DNA of 64,000 bases from Ceratothoa steindachneri (GCA_963969495.1 OZ018323.1:67026460-67090459), one strand, 5' to 3'; numbered from the stretch's first letter, positions 11,683 through 24,254 are shown. Numbers and translations: made by a program. Notes: generated from the sequence alone by a model not told the origin.

Positions 11683-13894
11683 TAACTCTTTGTAACATCA
11701 CCACTCAAACTAGTTCCTCCAATTTGCTTTTATTCTTTTCTCGTGACTGCCATCTACTCGATCTGCCTCACTGTGATATGCACCTTGGTAAAAAAAATGG
11801 GCATCTCTTAAAATCTGGCGGAGGCCGCGTCTTTGGTTGTTCCTCTATTCTTTAAAATCGTGCAGGCGAGGATTGTGGTTTACGCTATTCTCGAACGATT
11901 TTCATATCTCGGTCCCAGCAGCCAAGGTTGGCGACAGGATATAAGCGTGGGCTTTTCCCGGTAAATCCTGCATATTCGAATTCTGCGTTCCCCTTCCTCT
12001 CCAAGAGAAGTGAGAGATATGGTTTGTGTCCAAACCGCTCTCTTCTATAGTCGCGTGTCGGTTTCTGCTAGTTTCACCCAGCAGGGGGCTGTATGGTGTA
12101 GCGTGGGCAACCACGCTGCAGGTGATATCTGGAGGATTGCGCGTACTCTTCATCTTCACCTCTTTTTTACATATCTTCCCTTTAAACTTTATGAGATGCC
12201 TTCGTTGGTTTTTATTTTAAGGTATAACGACAGCCCCGCGAGTTTGAACACTGGTGATAAAAAAGTGAGGTGGGAAAATATCGGTGGGCAAGTTATAGAT
12301 CCCGGTGCAGCAGGTTGCTCGACCTTGAGTTGCGCTCTACTGTTTTTGCTGCTCGAGACGAGGTGACAAAATCGGGTGCATCTGAAGGACCTTTTTAAAA
12401 AAAATATTATGCAATGACCAGTTCCGTCTAGTTTTTTTTTTATCCTTGTGCGCATAGGACCCGTGTCTACGGGATAGGAAATATTTGCGCTCCGATTTAT
12501 TGGGGAGCAAACTCTTGCCCGGTTGAGATAGGGGTTGGGTCGGGCCACCGGACAAAAATTGTGTGCAGTATTACAAAAAAGTATTATAATAGTTGATTTA
12601 AACGAATGAAACGCATTTTAAAGCCTATTTATGACAAATGGACATAACATTGTGCACATAGTCTAAGCTGCGAACTTGTAACATTTATGAGGCGCTGATG
12701 TCGGAAGTATTTTGTCCACTGGAGGCAGTCAACCTACCCCCCTTTCCTGGTAAACAATGAGGGCCGCTATATTTTGATTTTGCGGTTTCCGACATTCGAC
12801 ATTGTATCGCACGTTCAAAGCTGAAACGTCAACGGAATTTCCCTATTGGCGGAGAGGGAGTATAATTTTTAATGATCTGACCCCCCTCCCACTCTTCAGT
12901 TATGAGCGCGTGAAATTATTTTTATAACCATAAATCATTGTACCAGCGCCAAAATCGTCATGTTCAAACACTAAGAGTTTTCATGGGTTACTGTCGTTAG
13001 GGGAAAAAATTGCAGATTAAATTAACTCAGAAAAAAAAACGATAGAGGTAGATTGCTTGAAATGTGTGTGGGGTCGGTTGGTCCCCCGACCCGATCCAAG
13101 TTCGTCGATCGCATTCATGAAATTATTATAATACAAGCCACTGGGGTTCTAACACTATTATACCAACCAGTAGGTTCATAATCCACGTCAGCGCGATTTA
13201 ACTCAGCTCGCCCAAGGATTTGAGGCAGACAAAAATGTCTCGTCCCTGTTCGTTTCTTCTTTTTTTTACCAGCAAGTCCTTGAATAAGATTTCTTTCCTT
13301 CATTCAGCCGCCAATACTCTTCGATGTTGAATGCATCTTCTATTGAGCCCCCTACCTCGGGGGCCCCTTGAAAAGTGGGAGGGTACCTTACACCAGAAAC
13401 TTTCGACTGCCAGTACAGCTTCAATATTCAAAGAAAGGCGGGTCGTTTTTGTTGTTTTTCATTATTTTGACTACAGAGAATTGTTTCCATTCCCTTAAGG
13501 CTTTGTGGAGCCAGCCAGCGAGCGTGGTGGTTATCCTAGAAGAGAGGTAGGCGAGGGAAGGGGGAGGGATGCAAGTAAGTAAGAAAGTAACCTTAGGAGA
13601 AGTTGAGACAATCCTCTCGTCTGTTCCTTCAGAGGAGTTGCCCCGTTGGAAATTTGCCTAGTCTCTTCAAGTCTTCGGGTGGCATTTCTTCTTTTCGTCT
13701 ATGTTGATCCTTTAGAATTTGTTTAGGTTCAGTATTTCTTTACATCCCCCGGGGTAGTTGCAGAACCCTGGTAGGCCGCTACGAAACCATATCAAATGGT
13801 ATTTTGTTTTTGTCAAAAGTAGCCACAGAAAGGGTCTTGTCACAGTCAGCTAAAGATTTGTTCATGCCCTCAGGATTGGCACAAGGCCTGGTAG
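11683..13894. other. Unrecognised DNA between LINE copies, with one orphan LINE 5'-like motif
   Basis: No gene was recognised in this 2.2 kb. At 12096-12141 a stretch (gtgtagcgtgggcaac...ctggaggattgc) resembles 13896-13941, directly upstream of LINE I-3, and includes a 7 bp hairpin AGCGTGG-GCAA-CCACGCT. The rest holds short homopolymer runs and no convincing frame. The N-terminal dynamin exon (P-loop GxxxxGKS) was looked for here and not found. Confidence 0.4.
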
Positions 13895-14414
13895 GTGTAG
13901 CGTGGGCCATAATGTTGCAGCTGACGCCTGGAGAATTGCAGGCCATCCCAGTCCTATTGTCCCCGTAAGGGGCGCGGCGATTTGCTATCCTGGTTACCGT
14001 GCTTACGGGATCCAGCGCTCCGTCCAGCCCCAGCTTAGCCTCTCTTCCTTCCTTCAGATAGCCTCTATTTCTCCCCTATTTCGTCACTTTTCATACAACC
14101 TCTCCCACAACTTTCTCTGGTCAGCCTCTAATTTCACAGGGTGGATGCTGACCTTCTTCTCAAGCCAACCGTCCCAGATCGGGGCTGAGGGGGAGGGTAC
14201 AACGTTCCCTAACCCCTGAGCTCCGGTTTGGGATGGTTTTTTTTAACAACCTGCTTCATCCCCACCCATACCTTCCTCACATCCAGGCCACCAGGCAGAG
14301 GGGTGGTCCCAAATGGCGGCGCCTGGCTCTGCCGGGCCTGTAAGCACCTCTTGCAGTGCAGGCTACTGCGAGAGGTAATGCGCGATTGCATCCCATGTAA
14401 AAAAGAGGGTCACC

Positions 14415-16776
14415 ATGCCCATGTATGACAAAATAAAAAAAAACCAAATCTCTCCCCAATTCCCCTTGCTCATCAATGGAGCCCCCCTCGGGCAGCTCCA
14501 CAGAAAAAATGGAGGTCCCCTCCCCTGTGGTTGCACAGGGGATCCTCCATATTTCTTTAACCGGAGAGGAGGCTTACTCCCCTCCTGCAGGTGTAGGGGA
14601 CTTTCCCCTCAACCCCTTCTCTGGAGGTGCTTTCGGGCAACTCCCTGCTTCAAGCGGCAGTCCCTCTTTTGCTTTCCAAGGGGACTGCCAAGAAAGCCAG
14701 CAGGCAGCCCATAGCCAAAAGCTGCCCATCGAAGCGGCTCGGTAGGGCAAACCCCCTTAGGGGGGAGAGGGAAGCCAGGCCCCTTTGGTCGCTTCCCTCT
14801 AAAGACCTGCTGGCAAGAATATTAAACCTTGCCGGGGTCAAGGCCTGGGCCTCCCCACACAAGAGTGGTGACGCTGCCAAGGGGACCTGCGATGTCCTGG
14901 GAGGGGATGGCCAACTGGAGGTCCCTCCTGTGATAGACATGGTCCTTGAGGAAACCCAACCTCAGAGGGTAGGGCCTTCCATGGGGGAGAATCCGGGCTC
15001 CGCGTCAAGCACCGAACCCGAATCCGCCCCTATGCAAGGTCCTCCTCAAACAGCTGAGGGCTCAGAGGCAGTACAAAGAGGGGAGGAATCTCCTTCAACC
15101 GGTGTCATGCAACCACCAGGACCTGGCCTAGTGGCTTCTGCCGGCCGAGGTAAGAAGCGGATTCATTCCCCACCCTCCTCTCCTAAAAAGAAGAAAAAGA
15201 CAAGAAAGACTTTGGTAGGCGACCAAGCCAAGATCGGCACATCCGGCCCCTCTGCCTGACCGGGTCCGGAGCCTCCGACTAAGACGAAAAATGCACAGGG
15301 CGGAGCCTCGTTGACATCGGGGCCGCTCATTCAGAGGTTACCTGTCGTTTTCGAGCCCGCTGGCTTCAAACGCTTCCTCATTATTCGCTCCACTGATGGC
15401 AGCATGTTGTCCAAGGGCAACATGATCCATCAGAGGAGAGGATTAGCTATTGCAATTGGTAGAGAGCCGAAGGTGACCCGTTTCTCAGACGGGAGCCTTC
15501 TAGCGAATACGGCGAATCCCTCCGAGGCTCCACTGATGGCAGAGCCGAACGTGACCCGTTTGTCGGACGGGAGCCTTCTGGCGAATCCCGCCGAGGCGGC
15601 CAAGATAAGTGCTCTTCGGACACTTCATGGCACCCCGGTGAGTGTGACGCCTCACTCTACCATGAACTTTGTGAAAGGAGTAGTTCACCTTAGAACTGGC
15701 CGACCATGGGGCGGTCAAGGTCGAACGTGTGATGAGAAAACAGGTAAGGGCCTTGAGACCCACCCCTACACTCTTCGTCACGTTCGACTGTGACAAGTTC
15801 CCTGAGTCGGTGCGTGCCGGTTGGTACCGCTACCGCGGGAAGGCATTCATGCCACTGCCAGGGCGGTGCTATTACTGTCACCGCTTCGGCCATACGAAGC
15901 GTTCTTGTAGACGTGCAAAGTCGGTCTCACCCGAAGTCTGTGTAAATTGCTCAAAGGTCGCACACGCTAAGTCCAAATCGTGTGTGGCCAAGTGTGTCAA
16001 TTGCGGAGAGCCGCACCCCGCTTCTTCGAAGCAATGTGGTGCATATCTCCTTGAGAAAGAAATCCTGGCCGTTCAGGCCCAAGATCGAATCTCATTCCGC
16101 GAGGCTAAGGACTTGGTCCTGGCGCGCCCGGCTCTGCCTGGGCTTCATATGCCTCAATAGTTAGAAAGGCACCCTCTGCTCCTGGCCCTCCAGGCCAACG
16201 AGCACGGTTGTTTCCGCGCCCATTCGGAGCCTTTCTGCGGTCTCTACTCAACCCGGGCGCTCCCCTGGTAAAGCTGGCGGCAAAAAGGGTTCATACCCAG
16301 CCCCGGCTAAAACCAGGGCTCCCCCCTCTTTCCCCAGCGTGACCTTTCCCGTAAGGCGAAACGGCCAAGCGCCTCCACCGAGTCGTTAGACTCACAGAAA
16401 GCAACACCCCTGAAGTTAGTCGCCAGGCCATCTTCTGGGGTTCCTGAAGCTGTCCCCCGAAAGGAGGACAGCAACAAAGGAGCTTCGGCTCCTTCGCCAA
16501 CGCCTAGTGGTGTATCGAGTCTCTCGGAGACGGTGGTTCCTCGAAAAGAGGGCCCCCCCGCCTCCGAAGCCGCAACGCCCGCCTAAGGTTTCGAGGCGGA
16601 GGGAGGAAAAGACTCGCATGGTGAGCCCAACCTCCCCCAATAAGTCCTCGAAGGTGACAGCGCCTTCAGCGCTTTGTCCGGCCAACAGCGCCCGGGGTTC
16701 TGCCCCCGGGAAGCGTACGGCCATTCCCGTGAGGGTCTTCTGTTCGAAGAGAGCCCCCGCGTCTCCTCCGAGCTAG
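14415..16776 (+). pseudogene. LINE I-3 ORF1 (gag-like, CCHC zinc knuckles)
   Basis: The ATG sits in a good context (caccATGccc). An N-terminal Pro/Ser-rich and basic region runs to about 15260, with a KKKKKTRKT cluster near 15190-15215. The RRM-like part follows a frameshift at 15311-15700 (GFKRFLIIRSTDGSMLSKGN). It contains a short internal duplication: the FSDGSLLA segment occurs twice within 15475-15600, about 60-70 bp apart. Zinc knuckles at about 15868-16020 read CYYCHRFGHTKRSC, CVNCSKVAH and CVAKCVNCGEPH. The tail is Pro/Lys-rich and stops at TAG 16774-16776, immediately before ORF2. Three CCHC-like knuckles are typical of I/Jockey-type ORF1. Confidence 0.78.
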
Positions 16777-19700
16777 GCCTGGAGGGCATATTCCTTCAAT
16801 GGAATTGCCGTGGACTCCAGGCCAACTGGGAGGAGCTGCTGTTGCATGTCTCGTCCCGTTCCCCGTTAGCTATCGTTTTGCAGGAGACCATGCTAGGCGC
16901 GTGCCCCCTGCCCGCCCTCCCGGGTTATAGGGTCTTGCGACCCCACCACCGCGGGATGGCCGGGCCGGTGGATGCGTGGTTCACACCCGGCATGATGTCT
17001 CCGTTCTTCCTCTCTCTTTAGATAACTCCTTTCAGGCAGTGGCTGTGCAGCTGCACCTGGATAGGAGGTATACTATCATTTCTGAGTACATTCCACCGTC
17101 AGCTGACTTCCACGCGGGGGACTTCCGCCGCGTCGTGTCACGGTTGTCGAGGCCCTTTCTCTTGCTTGGAGATCTGAACGGCAGGCATCCTCTCTGGGGA
17201 GATTACTCCATAAATCCCAGGGGTCAAGTCCTTGCCGATCTGATCGAAGAGTTTGAGATGGGTATCCTAAACGTGGATGAGTTTACGCTCACTGTCCGAG
17301 AACCGCTTCATTTTCTTGCCTTGACCTATCTTTGTGCTCTTTGGATGCACAGCCAGATTTTGATTGGGGGGTGGTCGATGACCTCCATGGTAGTGATCAC
17401 TTTCCCATTCAAATATCATTTTCAGGGCAACTGCCGCCTGGGAGCCCACCTCGGTGGTGCTTGGCGCGGTGGCCTGCATTTCAGGAAATGACTGGATTCT
17501 CTATCTCAGTCGAGGAGTTTAGGTGGGTAAATGAGGCCGTTGAGTTCTTCTCCGGCAACCTCATCGCCGCGGGCCTGACTACTATTTCATAGAACGTCTG
17601 GCCGTTTTGCACGCCGACCACTCCCATGGTGGTCGGCCGAGTGTGAGACGGCCCTCAAACAGAAGCGTTATGCCTACATGTGCTATAAGCGCCGCCCGAA
17701 CGATTTCACTCGCTGAATTTCGTCGGGCTAGGGCTAGGTTCCGGTATATTTCGAAGCACGCCCGCCGCTCTTCTTGGACGAGCATACGTGTCTTCACTTA
17801 ACGGGAAGACCCGTTTAGCAGAGGTGTGGAGGCGAGTCAAAAGATTCGGAGCAAGTTCTCACAGGACCCCGCTCCCGTTCTCCAGGAGAATTGGACCGCA
17901 ATCTCGGACCCCGCGGCCGCTTTTGCCGCATTCTATAGCCGGGATGCTGCTCCGCCAGCATTCAATGCACGTCGTGATGTCGTGGAAGGGCGCCGGCTGG
18001 ACTTTCCCTCCAGAGGCGGAGAACCCTTCAACGACAGGTTTACTGTGAGTGAGTTGCGCTCTGCTCTTGCTTCGTGCGCGGACACCGCCCATGGTCCGGA
18101 CGATGTCCCGTACGCCATGCTTCGACACCTGGGTGAACGAGGCATTGCCTTTCTGTTATATTTGTTCAACAGGCTCTTGGTGGAGGGTCTCCTCCCAGAT
18201 TCCTGGCGAATCGCAACTGTGCTCGCCTTTCGCAAACCAGGGAGAGATCACTCTACTCCGGCCGGTTTCCGCCCGATCTCTCTAACCTCTTGCCTGTGCA
18301 AGTTGATGGAGAAATTGGTAAATGTTAGATTAGCCTTTTTTCTGGTCAGCATAGACCATCTGTCTTCTGCACAGTGCGGCTTCCCCAAGTTAAGTTCCAC
18401 TCCACGTTGGATGGTCTGCCCCGACAGGAAAATTCCATCTGCGAGGCCTTACTTCGTAGATAGCACTATGCCACGGTTTTTTTCGATCTGGAGAAGGCCT
18501 ATGATACCGCATGGCGATACGGTATCATGGAGACTCTCCACACGATGGGGGTGAGGGGACGCATCCCAATGTTTATATCTGAATTTTTTCAAGATCGTCG
18601 ATTCCGCGTACGGGTGGGGAGAGCCCTCCCCGGCCCAATGGAGCAGGAAGAGGGTGTCGCGAGGGAAAGTGTCCTCAGTGTCACACTCTTTGCCCTGCGC
18701 AGCAACGGCATCACCTCGGTGCTGCCGGAAGATGTTCTCGCTACGCTCTACGCGTACTACCTTTCTATCTCTTTTGGCGCGGCCCAGATGCCAACTCTGG
18801 AGTGTCGACTCCAACAGAAATTAAACTGCGTCTCTCGCTATGCCGAAGCGCACAGATTTCGGTTTTCCTTGGCCAAGACAGGTGGTGCACTTCTGCCGCC
18901 ATTCACGGCTCCACCCCGACCCAGATTTGTTTCTTAATGGGGTGCGCCTGGATGTGGTTGAATCGCACCGTTTCCTTGGTCTTGTATTTGACCGACGGCT
19001 CACCTGGGAGGCACATATTCGCAGCCTTAGGGTCTCTTGTACCCGCGCCATGGATATTCTCCGCTCCGTTACTTTCAGCGCTTGGGGAGCTGATAGGGCT
19101 ACTGCCTTACTTTTTATCGATCCTTTGTTCGTTCGAAGCTCGCATACGGATGTGAATTTTATGCATCCTCAGCCGAGCGTTTATTGCGGAAGGTGGACTC
19201 GATACACCCCACCGTCCTTCTCCTTGCGACCGGTGCCTTCCGGACTTTCTCCATTGACAGCCTATTAGTCGATGATGGGAAGATGCCACTCGTTCTACGT
19301 CGTGTACAGTGCATCATTTGCCTGTACGCGTGAGCCCGGCGCCTCCCTCAGTCGCCAGCAGATCTCACTGCATCCGCAGCATATTTCGACGGTGCCTATG
19401 TCCCCGAGAGACGCCAGTCATACCCTAAGCCCTTTGGGTTTAGTGCCTTGAAACTCCTTCAAGAGCTTGGTATAGCTCTCGGGACGGTGGCGCCCTGGGG
19501 GGTACCACATTTGGCTATTTGTCCCCACACCTCTGCTCCCAAAGCTTGTACAGCGCCGGGAGTATTGCGTTCGACTTTTTTAGAGCACCCTAAGTGGTAC
19601 GCTGGAACCATGCCAGTGTATACGGATGGCTCCAAGTCCGAAGAGGCAGTCGGCTTCCACGCCGTATTCCCTCTGTTTGAAGTCAGCTGGGCTGCCAGGC

Positions 19701-20360
19701 GCTGCGTCTGTCTTCACGGCCGAGGTGGTGGCAATACACCACTCGGTACGGGAGATTACGCGACGTGCCCGGTTCGGAGACCGGATTGTGATCTATAGCG
19801 ACTCACAAAGCGCCCTGAGTGCTCTCGGGGCATTGGAATCTCCGCATCCCCTGGTTCGCGATATCCGTGGCGCCACGGTTTTGGCGGGCCGGGTTTATGT
19901 CGAGATTATTTTATTCTGGGTTCCTGGACATGCAGGAATTACGGGGAATGTGGGCGCCAAAGAGTCTGCGAGGACTAGATGACCAGACCAGAGTCTCTCG
20001 CTTCCACATATCCACTACATGGCAGCAATACAGGCATGTCTTCGGACTGCTTGGCAAAGAAGATGGGAGACGGTCGAGGGTAACCTAAAGTTGTGTGCCA
20101 TTGCGCCGCGCCTGTTTCCATGGACCTCCCCCCTAATGCCGCGAAGGCTTCACCTTGCTTTCTGTCATCTGAATTGTACACACTTGTGAGACGCACCGCC
20201 ATTTTATTGAGCGCTCCCCTGCGCCCTACTGTGAAGACTGCATTGTCCCCCAGACTGTTTGGCACATTCTTGTTGAATCTCCCAGTCTGGATTATCACGC
20301 ATCATACCTGTCCCAGAATCGGGATGAGCAGGGTTGTTACCGCGTGTTCCTTGTACTCTG
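16777..20360 (+). pseudogene. LINE I-3 ORF2 (APE, RT, RNase H) with lost RT active site
   Basis: Domains in order are: APE from GLEGIFLQWNCRG (16777) with LQETMLGA, LLLGDLNGRHPLWGDY (near 17160-17210) and SDHFPIQIS (near 17392); RT with VLAFRKPGRDHSTPAGFRPI (near 18220-18280) and a frameshifted F..LEKAYDTAWRYG (near 18482); RNase H with VYTDGSKSEEAVGFHAV (near 19616) and IYSDSQSALSALGALES (near 19792). A C-terminal Cys/His segment lies near 20225-20290. The YVDD box is YAYY (near 18748-18762), so both catalytic aspartates are gone. The order APE-RT-RNase H places the family in the I superfamily. Confidence 0.8.
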
Positions 20361-20564
20361 GACCAGTTTGTGCACACTGACTTGTGGACTTTGCGACTTT
20401 TTGATGGAGGCTGGCCTCCTCCCACTTTATTTCACCTTTTTTTTGTAGGTGTCCGAGGGCAGGTGGGCCTATCCCCAACGCCGGAGCATGCTTCCTTCTT
20501 TACCTTTTGCTTTTTGTGTTATTTTTTTGTTATCTGTTAATTACAAGTTATGTGTTTTTTAATA

Positions 20565-20630
20565 TAGCCTAGTAGTAGGCTGTGTTGTTTATGGCGACTT
20601 ATGCCCGAGTAGGCAGTCGCCAGATGGGCT
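20565..20630 (+). promoter_or_regulatory. LINE 3'-terminal double hairpin (I-3 copy)
   Basis: Two adjacent inverted repeats close the element: AGCCTA with TAGGCT around a 4-base loop (20566-20581), and GGCGACT with AGTCGCC around a 15-base loop (20593-20621) that has an inner GCC/GGC pair. The same pair, with small changes, occurs near the end of I-2, I-4 (second hairpin) and I-5. Inference: this is the RNA structure recognised by the LINE reverse transcriptase at first-strand priming. Confidence 0.65.
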
Positions 20631-20636
20631 ACCACA

Positions 20637-21140
20637 GGGTCATTCCATATGAAATCAACCAATTTTGGGGGAAATTTTAATTCACCATCACCGATTTTGA
20701 TGAAAATTGGTATACAGGGTGAATTCGATGAGAGAAAAACGATGAGACACTTCCCAGCCCTCAATTTTGAATAGCTCAAAAGTTATAACCTGTCAAAGTT
20801 GAGAAAAATTGTCAAATTTCTTGATACCAGCATTTGAAAAAAATTATTTCTCCCTTATTATAGCACATAAAACAATGAATTATGTATTTTTTTAAAAGCT
20901 TAAGGGTTGCTCTAAACATTTTTAACAGCAAAATTAATTTTTGGCAAAAAAAATTTGTTTTACCTTAAAGGTCAACTTTTGACCTTTAAAAAAATATATT
21001 GGTATCAATAAATTTTTGTGTAATTTTTTTAAAAAATATATATGCCTTTAGACTACAATATAAGATAAATTTCATTCTGGGTTTTTCATTATATCAGGAG
21101 TTATGATCAATTTTGTAACCATTGGTATGCCAATTTTTAC
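20637..21140 (+). repeat. Left long terminal inverted repeat
   Basis: It starts GGGTCATTCCA and ends near ttgtaaccattggtatgcc. It matches the reverse complement of about 23590-24083 almost throughout, apart from indels in A/T runs and a divergent patch about 25-60 bp from the tip. It includes ggtcaacttttgacc, itself a near-palindrome. Confidence 0.85.
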
Positions 21141-21297
21141 CCATTTTTATGTTATAAATTTTACCTATTAGGTGTTACTTTATAAACTATGAAAGCTAAT
21201 TTAAAATTTTTTTTTTTTTTCAGAAAGTTTAATATTTAGATAAAAAAAGTAATTAATAATTTGCATTACCAATTATTTGTATTTTAACAAATTATTA

Positions 21298-23186
21298 TGG
21301 ATGAGAAGAGAAAGCATTTTTTAAATATTAAGTATTGCTGCGATCCTTACAAAGGTAAAAAAAATTAATAAAGAAAAATCTGAGACTAATTTCAAAAGAC
21401 TTAATAAGAGAATATCCAAAATTAAAAAATTTTAAGGACCAAAAAATCTGTGATAACTGCAGAAAAAAGATAGCTGATGATGATAGTTCTTCATCTCAAA
21501 ATACGAATCCAAGCCTTTCAGAAGAAAGAATGGAAATTGAGCCAATTACTGAACAGGAAGAATCACAAGAAGCATTAACTGAATTAAATAAATCATTAAT
21601 AGCTATTGGAGAGTCACCAGTCAAGAAATTTAAAATGGATGTAGTAAAAAAATATAGTTCAGATAAAATGAATAAAATTCAAAAATCCATTTCAAGTAAA
21701 CTCAGAACTGTAGGCTCTGCAACAAAATATCCATTACCCTTGGATCAAGACCCAGAGTCTTCTAGAACAGAATCAAGTAAAGATGGTGAAGAAATGATAA
21801 ATCAACTGAAGGAGAAATTTCAAACTACTAGTAAAAGGTCTGAGCAGCTGCAAATCTTAACTGTTTTGCCAAAAAGCTGGAGCTTATCCAAAATTAAATC
21901 TGAATTTATTGTTACTAATTACATGGCCAGACAAGCTAAAAAACTAGCAATGGAAGAAGGAATAATGTCATTGCCAAGCAAAAGAAAAGGTACATTTCCA
22001 TCAGAAACAATTAAAGTAGTAGAAGACTTTTATAAAAATGAAGAAGTAAGCAGAATTATGCCAGGGAAAAAAGATTTCAAGAGTGTTAGAAAAGATGGAC
22101 AGAAAACTCATGAACAAAAATACTTAATTTTGGGAAATTTAAAAGAAATTTATCATTTATTTAAAACAAAATACCCAGACACTAAGATTGGCTTTTCAAA
22201 ATTTGCTGAGCTGAGACCCAACGAGTGTGTATTAGCTGGTGGTGCAGGAACTCACAGTGTGTGTGTTTGCACACATCATCAAAATGTTAAACTGATGATT
22301 ATTGGTACAAGGCTACCACAGTTGACAAAAGACAGTGACCTGCATTTAGATGATTACAAAACATGTCTATCATTCATTACATGTGACCCTCCAACTTATG
22401 AGTGCTATTTTGATGAATGCTCAGAATGTTTTTCTAAAATAGACGAACTAAAACTATATGTTACTAAAATTTTGGATGACAATATGATTGATGAGGTAAA
22501 TTACAAGCAGTGGCTCTCAACTGATCGCTCAACTTTAGAGCTTGTTTCAAGAACAACTGAAGAATTTATAGACACTTTTACCTTAAGTCTTCTCAATTTA
22601 AAAAAAACATGATTTCATAGCAAAAAAGCAGGCACAATTTTGTTCAACCAAAAAAGAAGAACTAAAAGATGGTGAAATCTTAGTAGTATGCGATTTTGCT
22701 GAAAATTACTCATTCCTTCTTCAGGATGCAGCACAAGGGTACCACTGGAATAACTCCCAAGCTACATTACATCCCTTTCTTTCCTACTACAAAGAAGCTG
22801 GGGAAACACAACACATAAGTTTTGTTGTGATTTCAAACTGCTTGAAGCATGACACTGTTGCAGTCCATTTATTTAAAAAAAAACTTATTGAATTTTTTAA
22901 AAAAGAACTCAAATTCCCAATTACAAAAATTATATATTTTTCTGATGGAGCTGCGTCACAATATAAATTTTTTAAAAAATTTATTAATTTATGTCACCAT
23001 AAATCAGATTTTGGATTGGAAGCAGAATGACATTTCTTTGATACATCTCAGTATTGCCATTAGATGACATACTGAGCATTGTTGAGCCTGTAACAGCAAC
23101 AGGAAGAACTTACAAACTATCTAAAAATGAACAATTAAAATCAACAGAAATAATGCAGAAAAAATTGATTCCTAAATTATTATAAA
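21298..23186 (+). pseudogene. Transposase of the long-TIR element, DDE-type by inference, broken
   Basis: The best frame is 21530-22612 (360 residues). An upstream part (from about 21298, with CCDPYKG and, in another frame, ICDNCRKKIAD) shows Cys pairs that could bind zinc. A middle segment has PNECVLAGGAGTHSVCVCTHHQN. After a frameshift at an A-run near 22605 the protein continues as LVVCDFAENYSFLLQDAAQG, then FSDGAASQYKFFKKFINLCH near 22940-23000. The D in CDFAEN and in FSDGA are candidate first and second catalytic aspartates. Just after that a Trp codon is TGA (23029) and the next conserved block is missing. Proteins with these motifs are widespread in arthropods and Hydra to my knowledge; the superfamily is uncertain. 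Confidence 0.65.
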
Positions 23187-23589
23187 AAGAATAAATTCAT
23201 TTTGGGAGGTTGGGTGGGACCTGTGTTTTTTTGCTGAGCTATCAGGAGTGGCCCCTTAGGCAATGGGGATACCAGCAGTTATGCAGGTATCTTAACTGTT
23301 GGTAGTGGCTCTGCCACCATTGGCCATAGCAAATTATAAATTAAATACATAGGTAGGTAGCTTTAAAAATATTTATAATTTTAAATAAAAAATTACTGAA
23401 AGTTCATTTTTTCTTGTAGGTAGGATTTAACACATATCTATAGAATTAATGATTCTAATACACGAGTATATATTAAAAGCATTCAAATATAATGCTTAGG
23501 CATCTAATAATTGATAACTAACTCTGTGAATATGACGTAACTCTGTTAATATGACAAAGATGCATATAAAAAAAAATTATTTGTGAAGA

Positions 23590-24083
23590 TAGCAAAAAAT
23601 GGCCATACCAGTGGTTACAAAATTGATCATAACTCCTGATATAATGAAAAACCCAGAATGAAATTTATCTTATATTGTAGTCTAAAGGCATATATATTTA
23701 AAAAAAAAATTACACAAATTTATTGATACCAATATATTTTTTTTAAAGGTCAAAAGTTGACCTTTAAGGTCAAACAAATTTTTTTGCCAAAAATGAATTT
23801 TGTTGTTAAAAATGTTTAGAGCAACCCTTAAGCTTAAAAAAATACATAATTCATTGTTTTATGTGCTATAATAAGGGAGAAATAATTTTTTTATCAATGC
23901 TGGTATCAAGAAATTTGACAATTTTTCTCAACTTTGACAGGTTATAACTTTTGAGCTATTCAAAATTGAGGGCTGGGAAGTGTCTCATTGTTTTTCTCTC
24001 ATCAAAATCAACCTGTATACCAATGTTCATCAAAATCGGTGATGGTGACTAAATGTCCCCTGTTGAATTCGGTGGAATGACCC
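23590..24083 (-). repeat. Right long terminal inverted repeat
   Basis: Inverted partner of the left repeat. Together they could form a hairpin stem of about 500 bp in single-stranded DNA or read-through RNA. The outer tip ends TGGAATGACCC at 24083, followed by CACA. Confidence 0.85.
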
Positions 24084-24254
24084 CACAGTGAAAAAAAATG
24101 TTAGTGCGCTTTCCCCTCAACCCCACTTAGTACTACCTTTTTAATTAGTAATATCATTATTAGCATTATTATTATCATTTAGCATGAATTTTATTTTATA
24201 TTACTATTTATTTTCATTTATTATAATTATTTATCATTATTATTATCATCGGTG

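Larger units (their letters stand above)
13895..20630 (+). mobile_element. I-clade LINE copy I-3, near full-length but mutated
   Basis: The copy keeps the whole family layout. A 5' UTR starts near 13895 (gtgtagcgtgggcc) or 13962 (cccgtaaggggcgcggcgat). ORF1 is 14415-16776, ORF2 is 16777 to about 20360, and a 3' UTR follows. The terminus has two hairpins, AGCCTA-GTAG-TAGGCT (20566-20581) and GGCGACT...AGTCGCC (20593-20621), ending in AGATGGGCT at 20630. The A-rich tail is split by the long-TIR transposon inserted at 20637. The RT active site is mutated (YVDD to YAYY) and there are several frameshifts, so it is dead. Confidence 0.88.
20637..24083 (+). mobile_element. DNA transposon with ~500 bp terminal inverted repeats, superfamily not assigned
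   Basis: Both ends read GGGTCATTCCA inward, and the inverted repeats continue, with a few differences, for about 500 bp (20637-21140 and about 23590-24083). The bases CACA flank both ends (20633-20636 and 24084-24087), a likely 4 bp target duplication. It inserted in the A-rich tail of LINE I-3. Between the repeats lies a single broken transposase gene on the + strand. The gene has a frameshift, a Trp-to-stop change and a missing C-terminal part, so the element cannot move itself. I could not assign the superfamily. Confidence 0.85.
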
